Positions 55,041-63,897 of a DNA stretch of 64,000 nucleotides are shown here, in pieces. Origin of the DNA: JACKOB01 sp024234575 (GTDB lineage: Bacteria > Pseudomonadota > Gammaproteobacteria > Pseudomonadales > Oleiphilaceae); the NCBI GenBank assembly GCA_051208035.1, contig JBPJFZ010000001.1, positions 372,001-436,000 of the forward strand, given 5' to 3'. Under the pieces are notes generated by a model. The model was not told the DNA's origin, ran no database searches, and was given only the letters and a program-made list of their open reading frames with translations. A program made the position numbers and the translations under genes. The first letter of the stretch is position 1. Every line of letters starts with the position of its first letter.

Positions 55041-56324
55041 TTAATCTTCAGGCACTGCTTTAGGTTTTTCAGTGTTTTGATAGATTTTAATCGGGTCCGA
55101 TTCGCCCTCGATAACAGAATGATCAATAACCACTTTCGCCACACCTTCCTCAGAAGGTATCTGGTACATTGTGTGCAGTAAAACATTTTCTAAAATCGAC
55201 CGGAGACCACGAGCTCCTGTTTTTCGATCCATAGCCTTTTTGGCGACCGCTGTTAGCGCGTCTTCCCTAAAGTCTATTTCAACACCTTCCATCTCAAAAA
55301 GCTTCTGATACTGCTTTGTAAGCGAATTCTTAGGCTCAGTTAAAATCTGTACCAGTGCCGGTTCATCCAATTCTTCTAAAGTTGCCACTACAGGTAATCG
55401 GCCAACAAACTCTGGTATTAGTCCGTATTTAACCAGATCTTCCGTCTCAACAGTCTTTAGCGTATCTCCCACCGACTTCACATCAGCCTTGCTTTTCACT
55501 GACGCAGAGAACCCTATACTGCTTTTCTCTGAGCGGTCCCGAATTACTTTATCAAGCCCTGCAAATGCACCACCGCAAATAAACAAAATATTTGACGTAT
55601 CGACCTGTAAGAATTCCTGCTGAGGGTGCTTTCTTCCACCCTGCGGAGGAACGGAAGCAACCGTACCTTCGATTAGTTTCAACAATGCCTGCTGAACACC
55701 TTCTCCCGAAACATCACGAGTAATTGAAGGATTGTCAGACTTGCGAGATATTTTATCTATTTCATCTATGTATACGATGCCTCTCTGGGCCTTCTCAACA
55801 TCGTAGTCACACTTCTGCAGCAATTTTTGAATAATGTTCTCTACATCCTCACCTACATACCCAGCTTCAGTAAGGGTAGTTGCATCAGCGATAGTGAATG
55901 GAACATTAAGCATACGAGCCAGAGTTTCAGCTAAAAGAGTTTTACCGCTTCCGGTTGGCCCGATTAACAGAATATTGCTTTTACCCAATTCTATATCGGT
56001 TTTCTTACCATCATACTTCAATCTTTTATAATGATTATAAACCGCAACAGATAGAACGATCTTGGCTCTGTCCTGTCCGATAACATATTCATCCAAAGTC
56101 AGCTTGATTTCTTTAGGTGCGGGCAACCTATCTGAGCTTTCTTCCGTAGTACTTTCATGTATTTCTTCACGAATAATATCGTTACAAAGATCTACACACT
56201 CGTCGCAAATAAATACGGATGGCCCGGCGATTAACTTCCTGACCTCATGCTGGCTCTTCCCACAAAACGAACAGTAGAGCAACTTCCCGTTGTCATCACC
56301 CTTACTGCTTTTCCCATCAGACAT
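55041..56324 (-). CDS. clpX: ClpXP ATPase subunit ClpX
   Basis: Hexameric AAA+ unfoldase that feeds ClpP. 427 residues. The N-terminal zinc-binding domain has Cys18, Cys21, Cys40 and Cys43 (YCSFCGK; FICDECVDLC). Walker A GPTGSGKT at 122-129, Walker B IVYIDEIDKI, the IGF loop that docks on ClpP as SIGFSASV, and the RGLR sensor region KTGARGLRSILE. It starts 64 bp after the clpP stop, as in the clpP-clpX operon of other gammaproteobacteria. Confidence 0.98.
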   Translation of the reverse strand: MSDGKSSKGDDNGKLLYCSFCGKSQHEVRKLIAGPSVFICDECVDLCNDIIREEIHESTTEESSDRLPAPKEIKLTLDEYVIGQDRAKIVLSVAVYNHYKRLKYDGKKTDIELGKSNILLIGPTGSGKTLLAETLARMLNVPFTIADATTLTEAGYVGEDVENIIQKLLQKCDYDVEKAQRGIVYIDEIDKISRKSDNPSITRDVSGEGVQQALLKLIEGTVASVPPQGGRKHPQQEFLQVDTSNILFICGGAFAGLDKVIRDRSEKSSIGFSASVKSKADVKSVGDTLKTVETEDLVKYGLIPEFVGRLPVVATLEELDEPALVQILTEPKNSLTKQYQKLFEMEGVEIDFREDALTAVAKKAMDRKTGARGLRSILENVLLHTMYQIPSEEGVAKVVIDHSVIEGESDPIKIYQNTEKPKAVPED

Positions 56325-56388
56325 TACATTACCTCTTTAAACTAATCGCCGACAAAACTGCACGCATTTCTTTTACCGCCCACAAGTA

Positions 56389-57030
56389 TTATTTAATACT
56401 AGCTCGTTTATCAAGCACAGAATCAATTAATCCGTACTGAACAGCAGTTTTACCGTCCATAAAGTTATCTCTATCGGTGTCTTTTGCAATGGTATCCACG
56501 GGCTGTCCAGTGTGGAAAGCCAGTATATTGTTAAGTTTTTCTCTGATACCCAGGATTTCACGGGTGTGAATCTCAATATCAGAAGCCTGCCCCTGGAAAC
56601 CACCTAAAGGCTGGTGAATCATCATGCGAGAGTTCGGCAAACAATATCTCTTGCCGGGCGCACCGCCAGTAAGCAACAATGCCCCCATGCTCGCAGCCTG
56701 ACCGATACACATAGTCGAGACATCAGGCTTTATAAACTGCATGGTGTCATAAATTGACATACCTGCGGTTACCGATCCCCCTGGTGAATTGATATACAAG
56801 TGAATATCTTTATCCGGGTTTTCTGACTCGAGAAATAAAAGCTGAGCCACAATCAAGTTTGCCATATGATCTTCAACTTGCCCGACCATAAAAATTACAC
56901 GCTCTTTCAATAAGCGTGAATAAATATCAAAAGACCTTTCACCCCTAGCCGTCTGCTCGATAACTATCGGCACTAAAGCATTAATAATTTCTTGTGATGA
57001 GCCAGGCGCACCATTAAAAATATTTCCCAT
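56389..57030 (-). CDS. clpP: ClpP serine protease subunit
   Basis: Proteolytic tetradecamer subunit of ClpXP/ClpAP. 213 residues including a short propeptide. Catalytic triad Ser114 in GQAASMGALLL, His139 in MMIHQPLGG, Asp188 in KDTDRDNFM. Full length. Lies 0.18 kb after tig, with the tig terminator between them, so it may have its own promoter as in E. coli. Confidence 0.98.
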   Translation of the reverse strand: MGNIFNGAPGSSQEIINALVPIVIEQTARGERSFDIYSRLLKERVIFMVGQVEDHMANLIVAQLLFLESENPDKDIHLYINSPGGSVTAGMSIYDTMQFIKPDVSTMCIGQAASMGALLLTGGAPGKRYCLPNSRMMIHQPLGGFQGQASDIEIHTREILGIREKLNNILAFHTGQPVDTIAKDTDRDNFMDGKTAVQYGLIDSVLDKRASIK

Positions 57031-57153
57031 GTTATTCTAATTCTCCCCAGACAACCCATTAAATCAAAAGACTGAATTTTGGTTTATGGGGTTAACAGCA
57101 ACAGTTTTCAACCCCACAACACATGCAATTCGTATTTTTAACCACCTTAAAAC

Positions 57154-57186
57154 AAAAAAGCAGCAGTTTATTCAACTGCTGCTTTA
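57154..57186 (-). terminator. Terminator of tig
   Basis: Perfect 10-bp stem AGCAGCAGTT/AACTGCTGCT with a 5-nt loop and T6 on the minus-strand side, 22 bp after the tig stop. Confidence 0.9.
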
Positions 57187-57206
57187 GTTTAGCTCAATTT
57201 AAGCGC

Positions 57207-58526
57207 TTATTTAGTTTCTTTTTTAGCTGGTGGCTTAACAGCATCCTCATAACTTACCTTCTTCTCTTTTACTTTGGCGGACGCGAGAATAGTATCAATT
57301 ACCATATCCTCTAAAACCACTGCTTCTACCTGGCTCTTTTGCGCGGCGTTGCTTTCATACCAGGCAACCACTTCTTCTGGCTGCTCATAAGTAGAGGCAA
57401 CTTCTTCTATTCTTTGTTTAACTTTTTCAGCATCAACTTTAAGGTCATTGCTAGCAATAAGCTCGCTAAACAACAATCCAGTTCGAACGCGGCGATCTGC
57501 CTGATCACGGAAAATTTCTGATGGCAGGTCAGAGGACTTCATTTTTCCGCCCATGCCACCAAACTGCTTAAATGCCTCTTCCTTTAGCCTGCCAATTTCT
57601 GATGCAATCAAGCTTTCCGGAACATCAAATGCTGTTTTCTCGATCAACTGATCAACAACCAGCTGTTTCACTTTATTCGACGTAGCCTGTTTGAGTTCAC
57701 GCTCCATGTTCTTTCTAATCTCGACTGCAAACTCTTCTTCAGTCACGGCTTCTACACCATACTTCTGGAAGAACTCTTTATCCAGCTCAGGCAACACAAC
57801 CTCATCAACACCATGCACTGTAACATCAAACTTAGCAGCTTTTCCCGCAAGCTTTTCAGCGTGATAATCATCAGGAAAAGTCACATCAATCTGAAGCTCA
57901 TCACCAGCTTTCGCACCAATCAATGCATCTTCAAAACCAGGTATCATCTGCCCAGAACCAAGCGTCAACTTCGCACCTTTAGTAGAACCTCCGTCAAACG
58001 CCTCGCCATCAATGGTGCCCAAATAATCGAGTGTCAAAACGTCTTTTTTCTTGCTCTTTCTTTTTACTGGCTTAAACGTAGCATGCTGACGTCGTAATAC
58101 TTCGAGCATGTTTTGCACATCTTTATCTGCAATCTCAGCAACTTCTTTTTCAACGCTGATGCTTGCCAGGTCACAAATCTCTATCTTCGGATACACTTCG
58201 AAAATAGCAACAAATTCTAGATCTTTCCCATCTTCAATTTCTTTAGGCTCAAAACGTGGATAGCCTGCAGGATTAATGCTTTCTTTCTCAAGCGCTTCTA
58301 TATAAGCGTTGCGCATTAACTCCCCAACCACTTCCTGCCTAACACTTGCACCAAACCGCTTACGTACAACGTGCATTGGCACTTTGCCTGGACGAAAACC
58401 GTTTAGCTTTACTGATCTTGCTGTGCGCTGCAACCTCGCATCAACCTCTTTTTCAACTTCAGGCGCTGGCACGCCAATGGTCATACGTCGCTCTATATTG
58501 GAGGTTGATTCAATCGAAACTTGCAT
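57207..58526 (-). CDS. tig: Trigger factor
   Basis: Ribosome-associated chaperone with FKBP-type prolyl isomerase activity. 439 residues: N-terminal ribosome-binding domain with the signature GFRPGKVPMHVVRKRFG, central FKBP-like domain (about 150-245, LTLGSGQMIPGFEDALIG), and C-terminal helical arms that form the cradle, ending in a Lys-rich tail. Heads the tig-clpP-clpX-lon series. The tRNA quartet lies directly upstream on the same strand. Confidence 0.97.
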   Translation of the reverse strand: MQVSIESTSNIERRMTIGVPAPEVEKEVDARLQRTARSVKLNGFRPGKVPMHVVRKRFGASVRQEVVGELMRNAYIEALEKESINPAGYPRFEPKEIEDGKDLEFVAIFEVYPKIEICDLASISVEKEVAEIADKDVQNMLEVLRRQHATFKPVKRKSKKKDVLTLDYLGTIDGEAFDGGSTKGAKLTLGSGQMIPGFEDALIGAKAGDELQIDVTFPDDYHAEKLAGKAAKFDVTVHGVDEVVLPELDKEFFQKYGVEAVTEEEFAVEIRKNMERELKQATSNKVKQLVVDQLIEKTAFDVPESLIASEIGRLKEEAFKQFGGMGGKMKSSDLPSEIFRDQADRRVRTGLLFSELIASNDLKVDAEKVKQRIEEVASTYEQPEEVVAWYESNAAQKSQVEAVVLEDMVIDTILASAKVKEKKVSYEDAVKPPAKKETK

Positions 58527-58641
58527 GGAGTATCCTCAAAATCTTCAAATAAAAACCTGCATCGAATGGTACAAACCAAATGACTATCTGGCAAGTTTAT
58601 AAGTTTATAAATAGGAGAATTGCTGTACGCATATAGAAACA

Positions 58642-58727
<86 letters not shown>

Positions 58728-58795
58728 TTTGTTTTTTGAGACATCAGTGAATACTGACATCTTGCCTTACTTTTAAACCCTTTGCAGAGTCTAAA

Positions 58796-58871
58796 TGGGG
58801 TGGACGAAGGGGATCGAACCCTCGACCGCAGGAATCACAATCCTGAGCTCTACCGACTGAGCTACGTCCAC
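58796..58871 (-). tRNA. tRNA-His (GTG)
   Basis: Acceptor GTGGACG/CGTCCAC, CCA encoded, anticodon GTG in ATTGTGAT. A G precedes position 1 and faces discriminator C, giving the G-1:C73 pair that marks histidine tRNA; the mature RNA would then include position 58872. Confidence 0.97.
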
Positions 58872-58905
58872 CATTACACACTTACTACACTGCTATCACA
58901 CAACA

Positions 58906-58982
<77 letters not shown>

Positions 58983-59056
58983 TCACTACCTTGCATATCC
59001 CAGTGGTTTTAGCCACCTTACTAACGTACAGACATTTGCCAACCTTTTAATCAGAT

Positions 59057-59133
59057 TGGTCGGGGTAGAGAGATTCGAACTCCCGACATCCTGCTCCCAA
59101 AGCAGGCGCGCTACCAGACTGCGCTATACCCCG
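59057..59133 (-). tRNA. tRNA-Pro (TGG)
   Basis: 77 nt; acceptor CGGGGTA with the partner strand TACCCCG, CCA encoded, anticodon loop TTTGGGA reading TGG, T-loop AGTTCGAATCT. First of the four; order from the promoter is Pro, Arg, His, Leu, the same set found beside tig in Pseudomonas. Confidence 0.97.
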
Positions 59134-59164
59134 AACATCAAGTGCCTTAGCAAAGATGGCGCGA

Positions 59165-59193
59165 ATGATACTTGCCGATCCTACTGCCGTCAA
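59165..59193 (-). promoter_or_regulatory. Promoter of the Pro-Arg-His-Leu tRNA operon
   Basis: On the minus strand TTGACG, a 17-bp spacer and TATCAT, about 30 bp before tRNA-Pro, followed by a GC-rich discriminator (TCGCGCC). It has the same -35 box and spacer length as the tRNA-Asn promoter at 12.7 kb. Confidence 0.75.
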
Positions 59194-59329
59194 CATCATT
59201 TTAGACATTTTTCTTAATGCTTGAATTGGTTTGATGTCGATCGATCCACGGGACGTAGTTTTTTTTGTTATTCAATAAATAAAGTGAGAAAATTAAGCCT
59301 CCCTATCTACTAGAAAATTTATAGCCACT

Positions 59330-60184
59330 ATGACTGCAAAAATTATTGATGGAAAACAAATCTCCCACGCACTGAAAGAAAAGGTCAGATTGGCCGTAGA
59401 ATCAAGGATAAGTAAAGGCCTTAGAGCTCCCGGCCTAGCAGTTGTCCTCGTAGGGAGCGATCCTGCAAGCGGCGTTTATGTTAAAAATAAAACTGCAGCA
59501 TGCAATCAAGTGGGCTTTTTCTCGAAGAAAATCGAACTAAGCAGCAACACGACGCAGGAACAACTAATTTCGCTGATAGATGAATTAAATGCTGACGATG
59601 AGATTGATGGAATTTTAGTGCAACTCCCACTTCCACAACACTTAAAATCAGACCTTATACTGGAAAGGATTCTACCTGCAAAAGATGTAGACGGCTTTCA
59701 TCCCTATAATGTAGGAAGACTCGCACAACGAATGCCAGCTCTGCGTCCCTGTACACCAAAAGGAATCATTAGCTTACTGGAATCAACGAAAATTGAGCTG
59801 ACCGGGCTGGACGCTGTCATAGTTGGAGCATCGAACATTGTTGGCAGACCAATGGCTTTAGAGCTGTTACTTGCAGGATGCACAGTAACCGTCACGCACA
59901 GATTCACTAAAGACCTTGAAGCTAAAGTAAAGCAGGCAGACCTTCTGGTTGTTGCGGTAGGAAAGCCGGGGCTGGTTAAGGGTGACTGGATTAAGCCTGG
60001 CGCCATCGTTATTGACGTTGGGATAAACAGAATGGAAGATGGCACGCTGCGAGGTGACGTAGACTTTGACAAAGCAGCAGAGCGAGCAGGCTGGATAACA
60101 CCAGTTCCCGGCGGTGTTGGCCCCATGACCGTTGCGTCTTTAATGGAAAACACACTTATTGCGGCCGAAATATCGCCAGTATAA
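59330..60184 (+). CDS. folD: Methylenetetrahydrofolate dehydrogenase / methenyl-THF cyclohydrolase
   Basis: Bifunctional one-carbon enzyme of 284 residues. Catalytic Lys54 in SGVYVKNKTAACNQVG, the conserved DGILVQLPLPQHL, CTPKGI, NAD(P) site VGASNIVGRPMALELL, and the PGGVGPMT signature near the end. Divergent from the tRNA operon. folD next to these tRNAs and tig is the Pseudomonas order. A hairpin lies between it and the convergent MshEN gene. Confidence 0.97.
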   Translation: MTAKIIDGKQISHALKEKVRLAVESRISKGLRAPGLAVVLVGSDPASGVYVKNKTAACNQVGFFSKKIELSSNTTQEQLISLIDELNADDEIDGILVQLPLPQHLKSDLILERILPAKDVDGFHPYNVGRLAQRMPALRPCTPKGIISLLESTKIELTGLDAVIVGASNIVGRPMALELLLAGCTVTVTHRFTKDLEAKVKQADLLVVAVGKPGLVKGDWIKPGAIVIDVGINRMEDGTLRGDVDFDKAAERAGWITPVPGGVGPMTVASLMENTLIAAEISPV

Positions 60185-60187
60185 ACA

Positions 60188-60224
60188 GATGGTCCGAGTT
60201 CTAATTACAAGAGCTCGGACCATC
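60188..60224. terminator. Hairpin between convergent folD and MshEN gene
   Basis: Perfect 11-bp stem GATGGTCCGAG/CTCGGACCATC with a 15-nt loop, directly after the folD stop. No long T-run on either strand; likely a shared terminator for the convergent pair. Confidence 0.55.
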
Positions 60225-60245
60225 ACCACATGTATTTATAAAAAA

Positions 60246-60995
60246 TTAGTGAACTCTAATCGTTATATTCATATCAGGATTGAAATTTATATCTGATATG
60301 TAAAGACTACCAAATGAGGGAGATGTCGCTCCAGCCACATTTATATTTTCCATAGAAATTCTGTCAATATGCGTCGGAAAACCCATGGTTACGCTGCCGT
60401 CGTCGTTCACACTCATAATTGGCTTTGAAGAGTCATAAACAACACCCTCGATTTTAGTGTCAGACTCTATGAAATTTGTGATCGGCAAAAAAAAGTGAGT
60501 TAGCATCTCCACCTGAGTAATATCTTCTTGATAGTCAGCATCATTGTATTCACCACTTTTAACTGCTGTAATCCTATCGCTGAGCTTCTGAAAGTCTTCA
60601 ACAAACCCTTGTGCAGATACACCACCAAGTTCATCGTCACCTAAAGCGCGCATTGTTCCAAACTTTGACTGCGCAATTTGCTCACTTGCAGATACGGGTG
60701 CCCTGGGTATGGTTGCTCCTGCAGCACCCGAAGCGAAAGCAACAGCTGGCTGTAATGGCGTCACGACCATTGCAACAAATGCCGCGGCAAAACGATATCT
60801 ATCCTGATGCTTTAGTGTTCTGGAAAGATCTCTCTCAGAAATAAGCCCTCTCTGAACGAGCACTTCACCAAGTTTAACCCCCATCTCTCTTTGTACGGTC
60901 AGCGCTGATAGCAATTGATCTTCGCTGATATAACCTCGATTGACGAGCAGCCGCCCTAGACGCGACTTATCGATATGTTTCTTAGATGACAACAT
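60246..60995 (-). CDS. Membrane protein with N-terminal MshEN c-di-GMP domain and FilA-like exterior
   Basis: 249 residues in three parts. Residues 12-35 and 41-64 are two 24-residue MshEN motifs (RLGRLLVNRGYI...ALTVQ; KLGEVLVQRGLI...TLKHQ), separated by exactly five residues, the known cyclic-di-GMP-binding layout of MshE/GspE N-domains. There is no ATPase domain after them. Residues 69-88 are hydrophobic (AAAFVAMVVTPLQPAVAFA), a membrane or signal-like segment. The rest is predicted outside the cytoplasm and includes MRALGDDELGGVSAQG at 115-130, resembling a double-glycine leader, then beta-rich sequence to ITIRVH. Similar exterior domains are annotated FilA in Acinetobacter (recalled, unverified). 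AAGGGG precedes the ATG. Monocistronic. Confidence 0.75.
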   Translation of the reverse strand: MLSSKKHIDKSRLGRLLVNRGYISEDQLLSALTVQREMGVKLGEVLVQRGLISERDLSRTLKHQDRYRFAAAFVAMVVTPLQPAVAFASGAAGATIPRAPVSASEQIAQSKFGTMRALGDDELGGVSAQGFVEDFQKLSDRITAVKSGEYNDADYQEDITQVEMLTHFFLPITNFIESDTKIEGVVYDSSKPIMSVNDDGSVTMGFPTHIDRISMENINVAGATSPSFGSLYISDINFNPDMNITIRVH

Positions 60996-61268
60996 GATGA
61001 CCCCTTATTATTCGAGCAGTACTCCCAAAATCATAATGCGACTCTGACGAAAGTTTGTATATGATAAATTCTTTTCAATTGGTTAATTTTTGTTAAAAGG
61101 TGCATTGGTAAGTAAAAGATAGCAGCAGGTTCAAGATTAGGCACTAAATACACAATTCTGCAACCCAAGCTCCAGAAGCTGCGCTTATCTAAAAGCTTTA
61201 GATATTTAATACTCTAAAAGCATTCTGTAAACTAACCCTCTAAATCAAAGGCTAAACAGGAAATAATA

Positions 61269-61865
61269 ATGAAAAACCTTGGCAACAAACTTTTAGTTTC
61301 TTTTTTTACACTTCTTTTATCATTCTGCGTTACGGCAAATGAACCAGATAACAGCCCCCGGGTTAAAATTGAGACAACAGAAGGCGTTGTTATTTTGGAG
61401 TTAAACCCATCCAAAGCACCAATCAGCGTTGAAAACTTCCTCACCTACGTTAATGATGGGTACTATAACGGCACGATATTCCACCGCGTTATTCCGAACT
61501 TCATGGTTCAAGGGGGAGGTTTTGACGATAGACTCAACCAGAAGCCCGGCACAAGAAAAGCGATAAGGAATGAAGCAGATAATAAGCTGCACAATTCCCG
61601 CGGCACTGTTGCAATGGCCCGAACCAATGCGCCTCATTCTGCCACCTCACAGTTTTACATCAACGTTGTCGACAATAACTTTCTTGACCAAAACTCTCAA
61701 AGCTACGGCTATGCGGTATTTGGCAAAGTTGTAGAGGGTATGGACGTCGTTGATAAAATCAGCCAAACACAAACGGGCCAAAAGTCAGGAATGGGAGACG
61801 TTCCAATCAAGAATATTTCTATTATTAAAGCAACCATTATTAAAGATGAAGCTAGTGCCAAATAG
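61269..61865 (+). CDS. ppiA: Periplasmic cyclophilin-type peptidyl-prolyl isomerase
   Basis: 198 residues. An N-terminal signal peptide (MKNLGNKLLVSFFTLLLSF..., ending VTAN) makes it periplasmic. The single cyclophilin domain has KIETTEGVVILELNPSKAP, the active-site FHRVIPNFMVQGG, and SQFYINVVDNNFLD; the Trp of cyclosporin-binding eukaryotic forms is absent, as in E. coli. The mnmC start lies within its last 20 bases, suggesting co-expression. Assignment to ppiA rather than ppiB rests on the signal peptide. Confidence 0.92.
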   Translation: MKNLGNKLLVSFFTLLLSFCVTANEPDNSPRVKIETTEGVVILELNPSKAPISVENFLTYVNDGYYNGTIFHRVIPNFMVQGGGFDDRLNQKPGTRKAIRNEADNKLHNSRGTVAMARTNAPHSATSQFYINVVDNNFLDQNSQSYGYAVFGKVVEGMDVVDKISQTQTGQKSGMGDVPIKNISIIKATIIKDEASAK

Positions 61866-63891
61866 AAAAGACACCAAGTCATCGACCACTACCTCAAGCG
61901 GGGGCGCATCCAGCGCCCCCACTGCAGCAAAGCCCCCCTTGCTACAACTCGGTGACGAAGAACCTTTTCTCAGGCTAAACGGTCTCGAAACAAGATGGCA
62001 AGAGATTAAGAGCGGTAAACCAGGCATATTTGTCATTGCCGATTTAAATTTTGGCAAAGGAATCCGATTTCTAGACACATCCCTATTATGGAAAGTCTAT
62101 TCATCCCAACACAACACAACACTGCACTATGTCGCATACGCTTCCAGCGCACTAACCCGTGAACAACTCCGCACCCTCGGTGAGTTAGCCGACAAAGACC
62201 AGGAAATCATTAAAGACATCAGCAACTCCTACCCCCCCAACCAAATGGGTACCCACAGAATATGGCTACCCACCCATAGAATCGCCCTTACCTTGATTTT
62301 TGGGGACATAAAAGACAGCCTTAATACAAATCATTTTCTTGCCGACTGCTGGTTTCTCAATTTTGTGGACTCATCACCAACTCTTTCAGATTTACCCAAT
62401 GCATCAGTAAAATCACTTATTAGCACGTTTTACGAGCAAACAACATTCGTTTGTAAAGGCCACAACCATTATTTTAACGAGCAATTACAATCAATTGGAT
62501 TTGATAACAACACTATTAAGAACGAACAATGCAGCGAAACCATCTCGGCCGGACAACACAAAGCAAACTCACCGTTCCATGGCTCCCTACTGCGAAGCCG
62601 CTACCCGAGGTTTCCGGCTAACCGCCCCTGGTTCAACCGCTCGTCACCACCACGATTTAATCCAGAAGAACTGAATCAGGCTATTGTCATCGGTACAGGA
62701 ATGGCGGGCGCATGGACTGCAAGGACGCTTGCTGAAAGGGGAATGAACGTTGTCGTTGTAGACAAGGCTGATGAAGTTGCGCCGGCCGCCTCGGGTAATC
62801 CTGTTGGTGTGCTTTATGTCAAACCGGGAACCGAGTATACCAAGCCAACAAAACTAGCAATGATCGCCTGCACCAATGCCAATGCCCGAATGATGGCACT
62901 AAAAGGCAATGTGGAGAAAATATATGATAATTGTGGCGTACTGCAATTACTAAACACAGACGCCGATCTTCAGTATGCCAAAAAACTCGTTAAACAAAGC
63001 AACTTTGCCGGCGATGTCGTTAAGTTTCTCACCAAAGAGGAAGCCAGCACATTAGCTAACGCGCCACTCGACGCACCTGCCCTCCTCTTTCTCAAATGCG
63101 GAAGAGTATTCCCAAGGCAACTTTGCACCGAGTTGCTGCGGCATCCGAAAATTGAAGTTCAACTTGGCTTCGAAGTACAAAACCTTGCTAAAAGCTCAGA
63201 GAATAATTTTTGGTACCTACAAAGTACGGATAAGAGCAGTTTATCGGCCCAAATCGTGGTCATCGCAGCAGCCATTGACACGCTAAAGCTTAACCAAACC
63301 TCACACCTTCCTTTAAAACCGATTCGTGGTCAGGTCACTATTTCTGAAAGTGACCCAACAAACAATTTGAACACGGTGCTATGTGGAGATGGTTATGTCG
63401 CGAAGACCTCCGACCAAAAGCTATGCTTTGGAGCATCTTTCGTACTAGGTGAAACCAACACTGATATAAATGAAACAGAAACTCTCGACAACATAGGCAA
63501 GCTAAGACACCTATCCGCAAGTCTACACAAAGGAGTGATAAGCCATCCAACAACCGAAATGGCTAATCGAGTATCAGTCAGAGCTACCACCCCCGACTAC
63601 ATGCCTCTAGTTGGCCCTGTGGCCGATGATGAAAAAATCAGGCAAGACTTCTTTCACTTGACGAAAGACTCCAACTATCGGTTTTCATCATTAGGTAGCT
63701 ATTACGATGGCTTATATGTCAATGTCGGTCACGGTTCAAAAGGTTTGACAACAAGTCCAATTTCGGCCGAAATTATATCGGACTATATTTTCAACGCCCC
63801 ATTTTCAATTGACAGAAGTATCATCGAAGCATTACATCCAACGAGGTTTACAATTAGAGCGCTTATTAAAAACAGAATAAAAAAGGAGTAA
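61846..63891 (+). CDS. mnmC: tRNA mnm5s2U biosynthesis protein MnmC with degenerate methyltransferase half
   Basis: 681 residues. In E. coli MnmC the N-terminal domain methylates nm5U34 and the C-terminal FAD domain turns cmnm5U into nm5U. Here the FAD half is well kept: AIVIGTGMAGAWTARTLAERG, ASGNPVGVLYVKPG, and the terminal NVGHGSKGLTTSPISAE. The N-terminal half aligns only loosely: the SAM loop expected as ETGFGTGLNFL reads ADLNFGKGIRFL (66-76), and the catalytic-Asp segment expected as DAWFLDGFAP reads DCWFLNFVDSS (from 167), with Asn172 at the Asp position. The ATG overlapping the cyclophilin end is the best start; upstream frame is shared with that gene. Confidence 0.85.
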   Translation: MKLVPNRKDTKSSTTTSSGGASSAPTAAKPPLLQLGDEEPFLRLNGLETRWQEIKSGKPGIFVIADLNFGKGIRFLDTSLLWKVYSSQHNTTLHYVAYASSALTREQLRTLGELADKDQEIIKDISNSYPPNQMGTHRIWLPTHRIALTLIFGDIKDSLNTNHFLADCWFLNFVDSSPTLSDLPNASVKSLISTFYEQTTFVCKGHNHYFNEQLQSIGFDNNTIKNEQCSETISAGQHKANSPFHGSLLRSRYPRFPANRPWFNRSSPPRFNPEELNQAIVIGTGMAGAWTARTLAERGMNVVVVDKADEVAPAASGNPVGVLYVKPGTEYTKPTKLAMIACTNANARMMALKGNVEKIYDNCGVLQLLNTDADLQYAKKLVKQSNFAGDVVKFLTKEEASTLANAPLDAPALLFLKCGRVFPRQLCTELLRHPKIEVQLGFEVQNLAKSSENNFWYLQSTDKSSLSAQIVVIAAAIDTLKLNQTSHLPLKPIRGQVTISESDPTNNLNTVLCGDGYVAKTSDQKLCFGASFVLGETNTDINETETLDNIGKLRHLSASLHKGVISHPTTEMANRVSVRATTPDYMPLVGPVADDEKIRQDFFHLTKDSNYRFSSLGSYYDGLYVNVGHGSKGLTTSPISAEIISDYIFNAPFSIDRSIIEALHPTRFTIRALIKNRIKKE

Positions 63892-63897
63892 TAGCTA

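Noticed and set aside
61750..61845. Longer N-terminus for mnmC inside the cyclophilin gene
   Set aside because: It would overlap the cyclophilin by more than 110 bases and gives Lys-rich sequence unlike the family.
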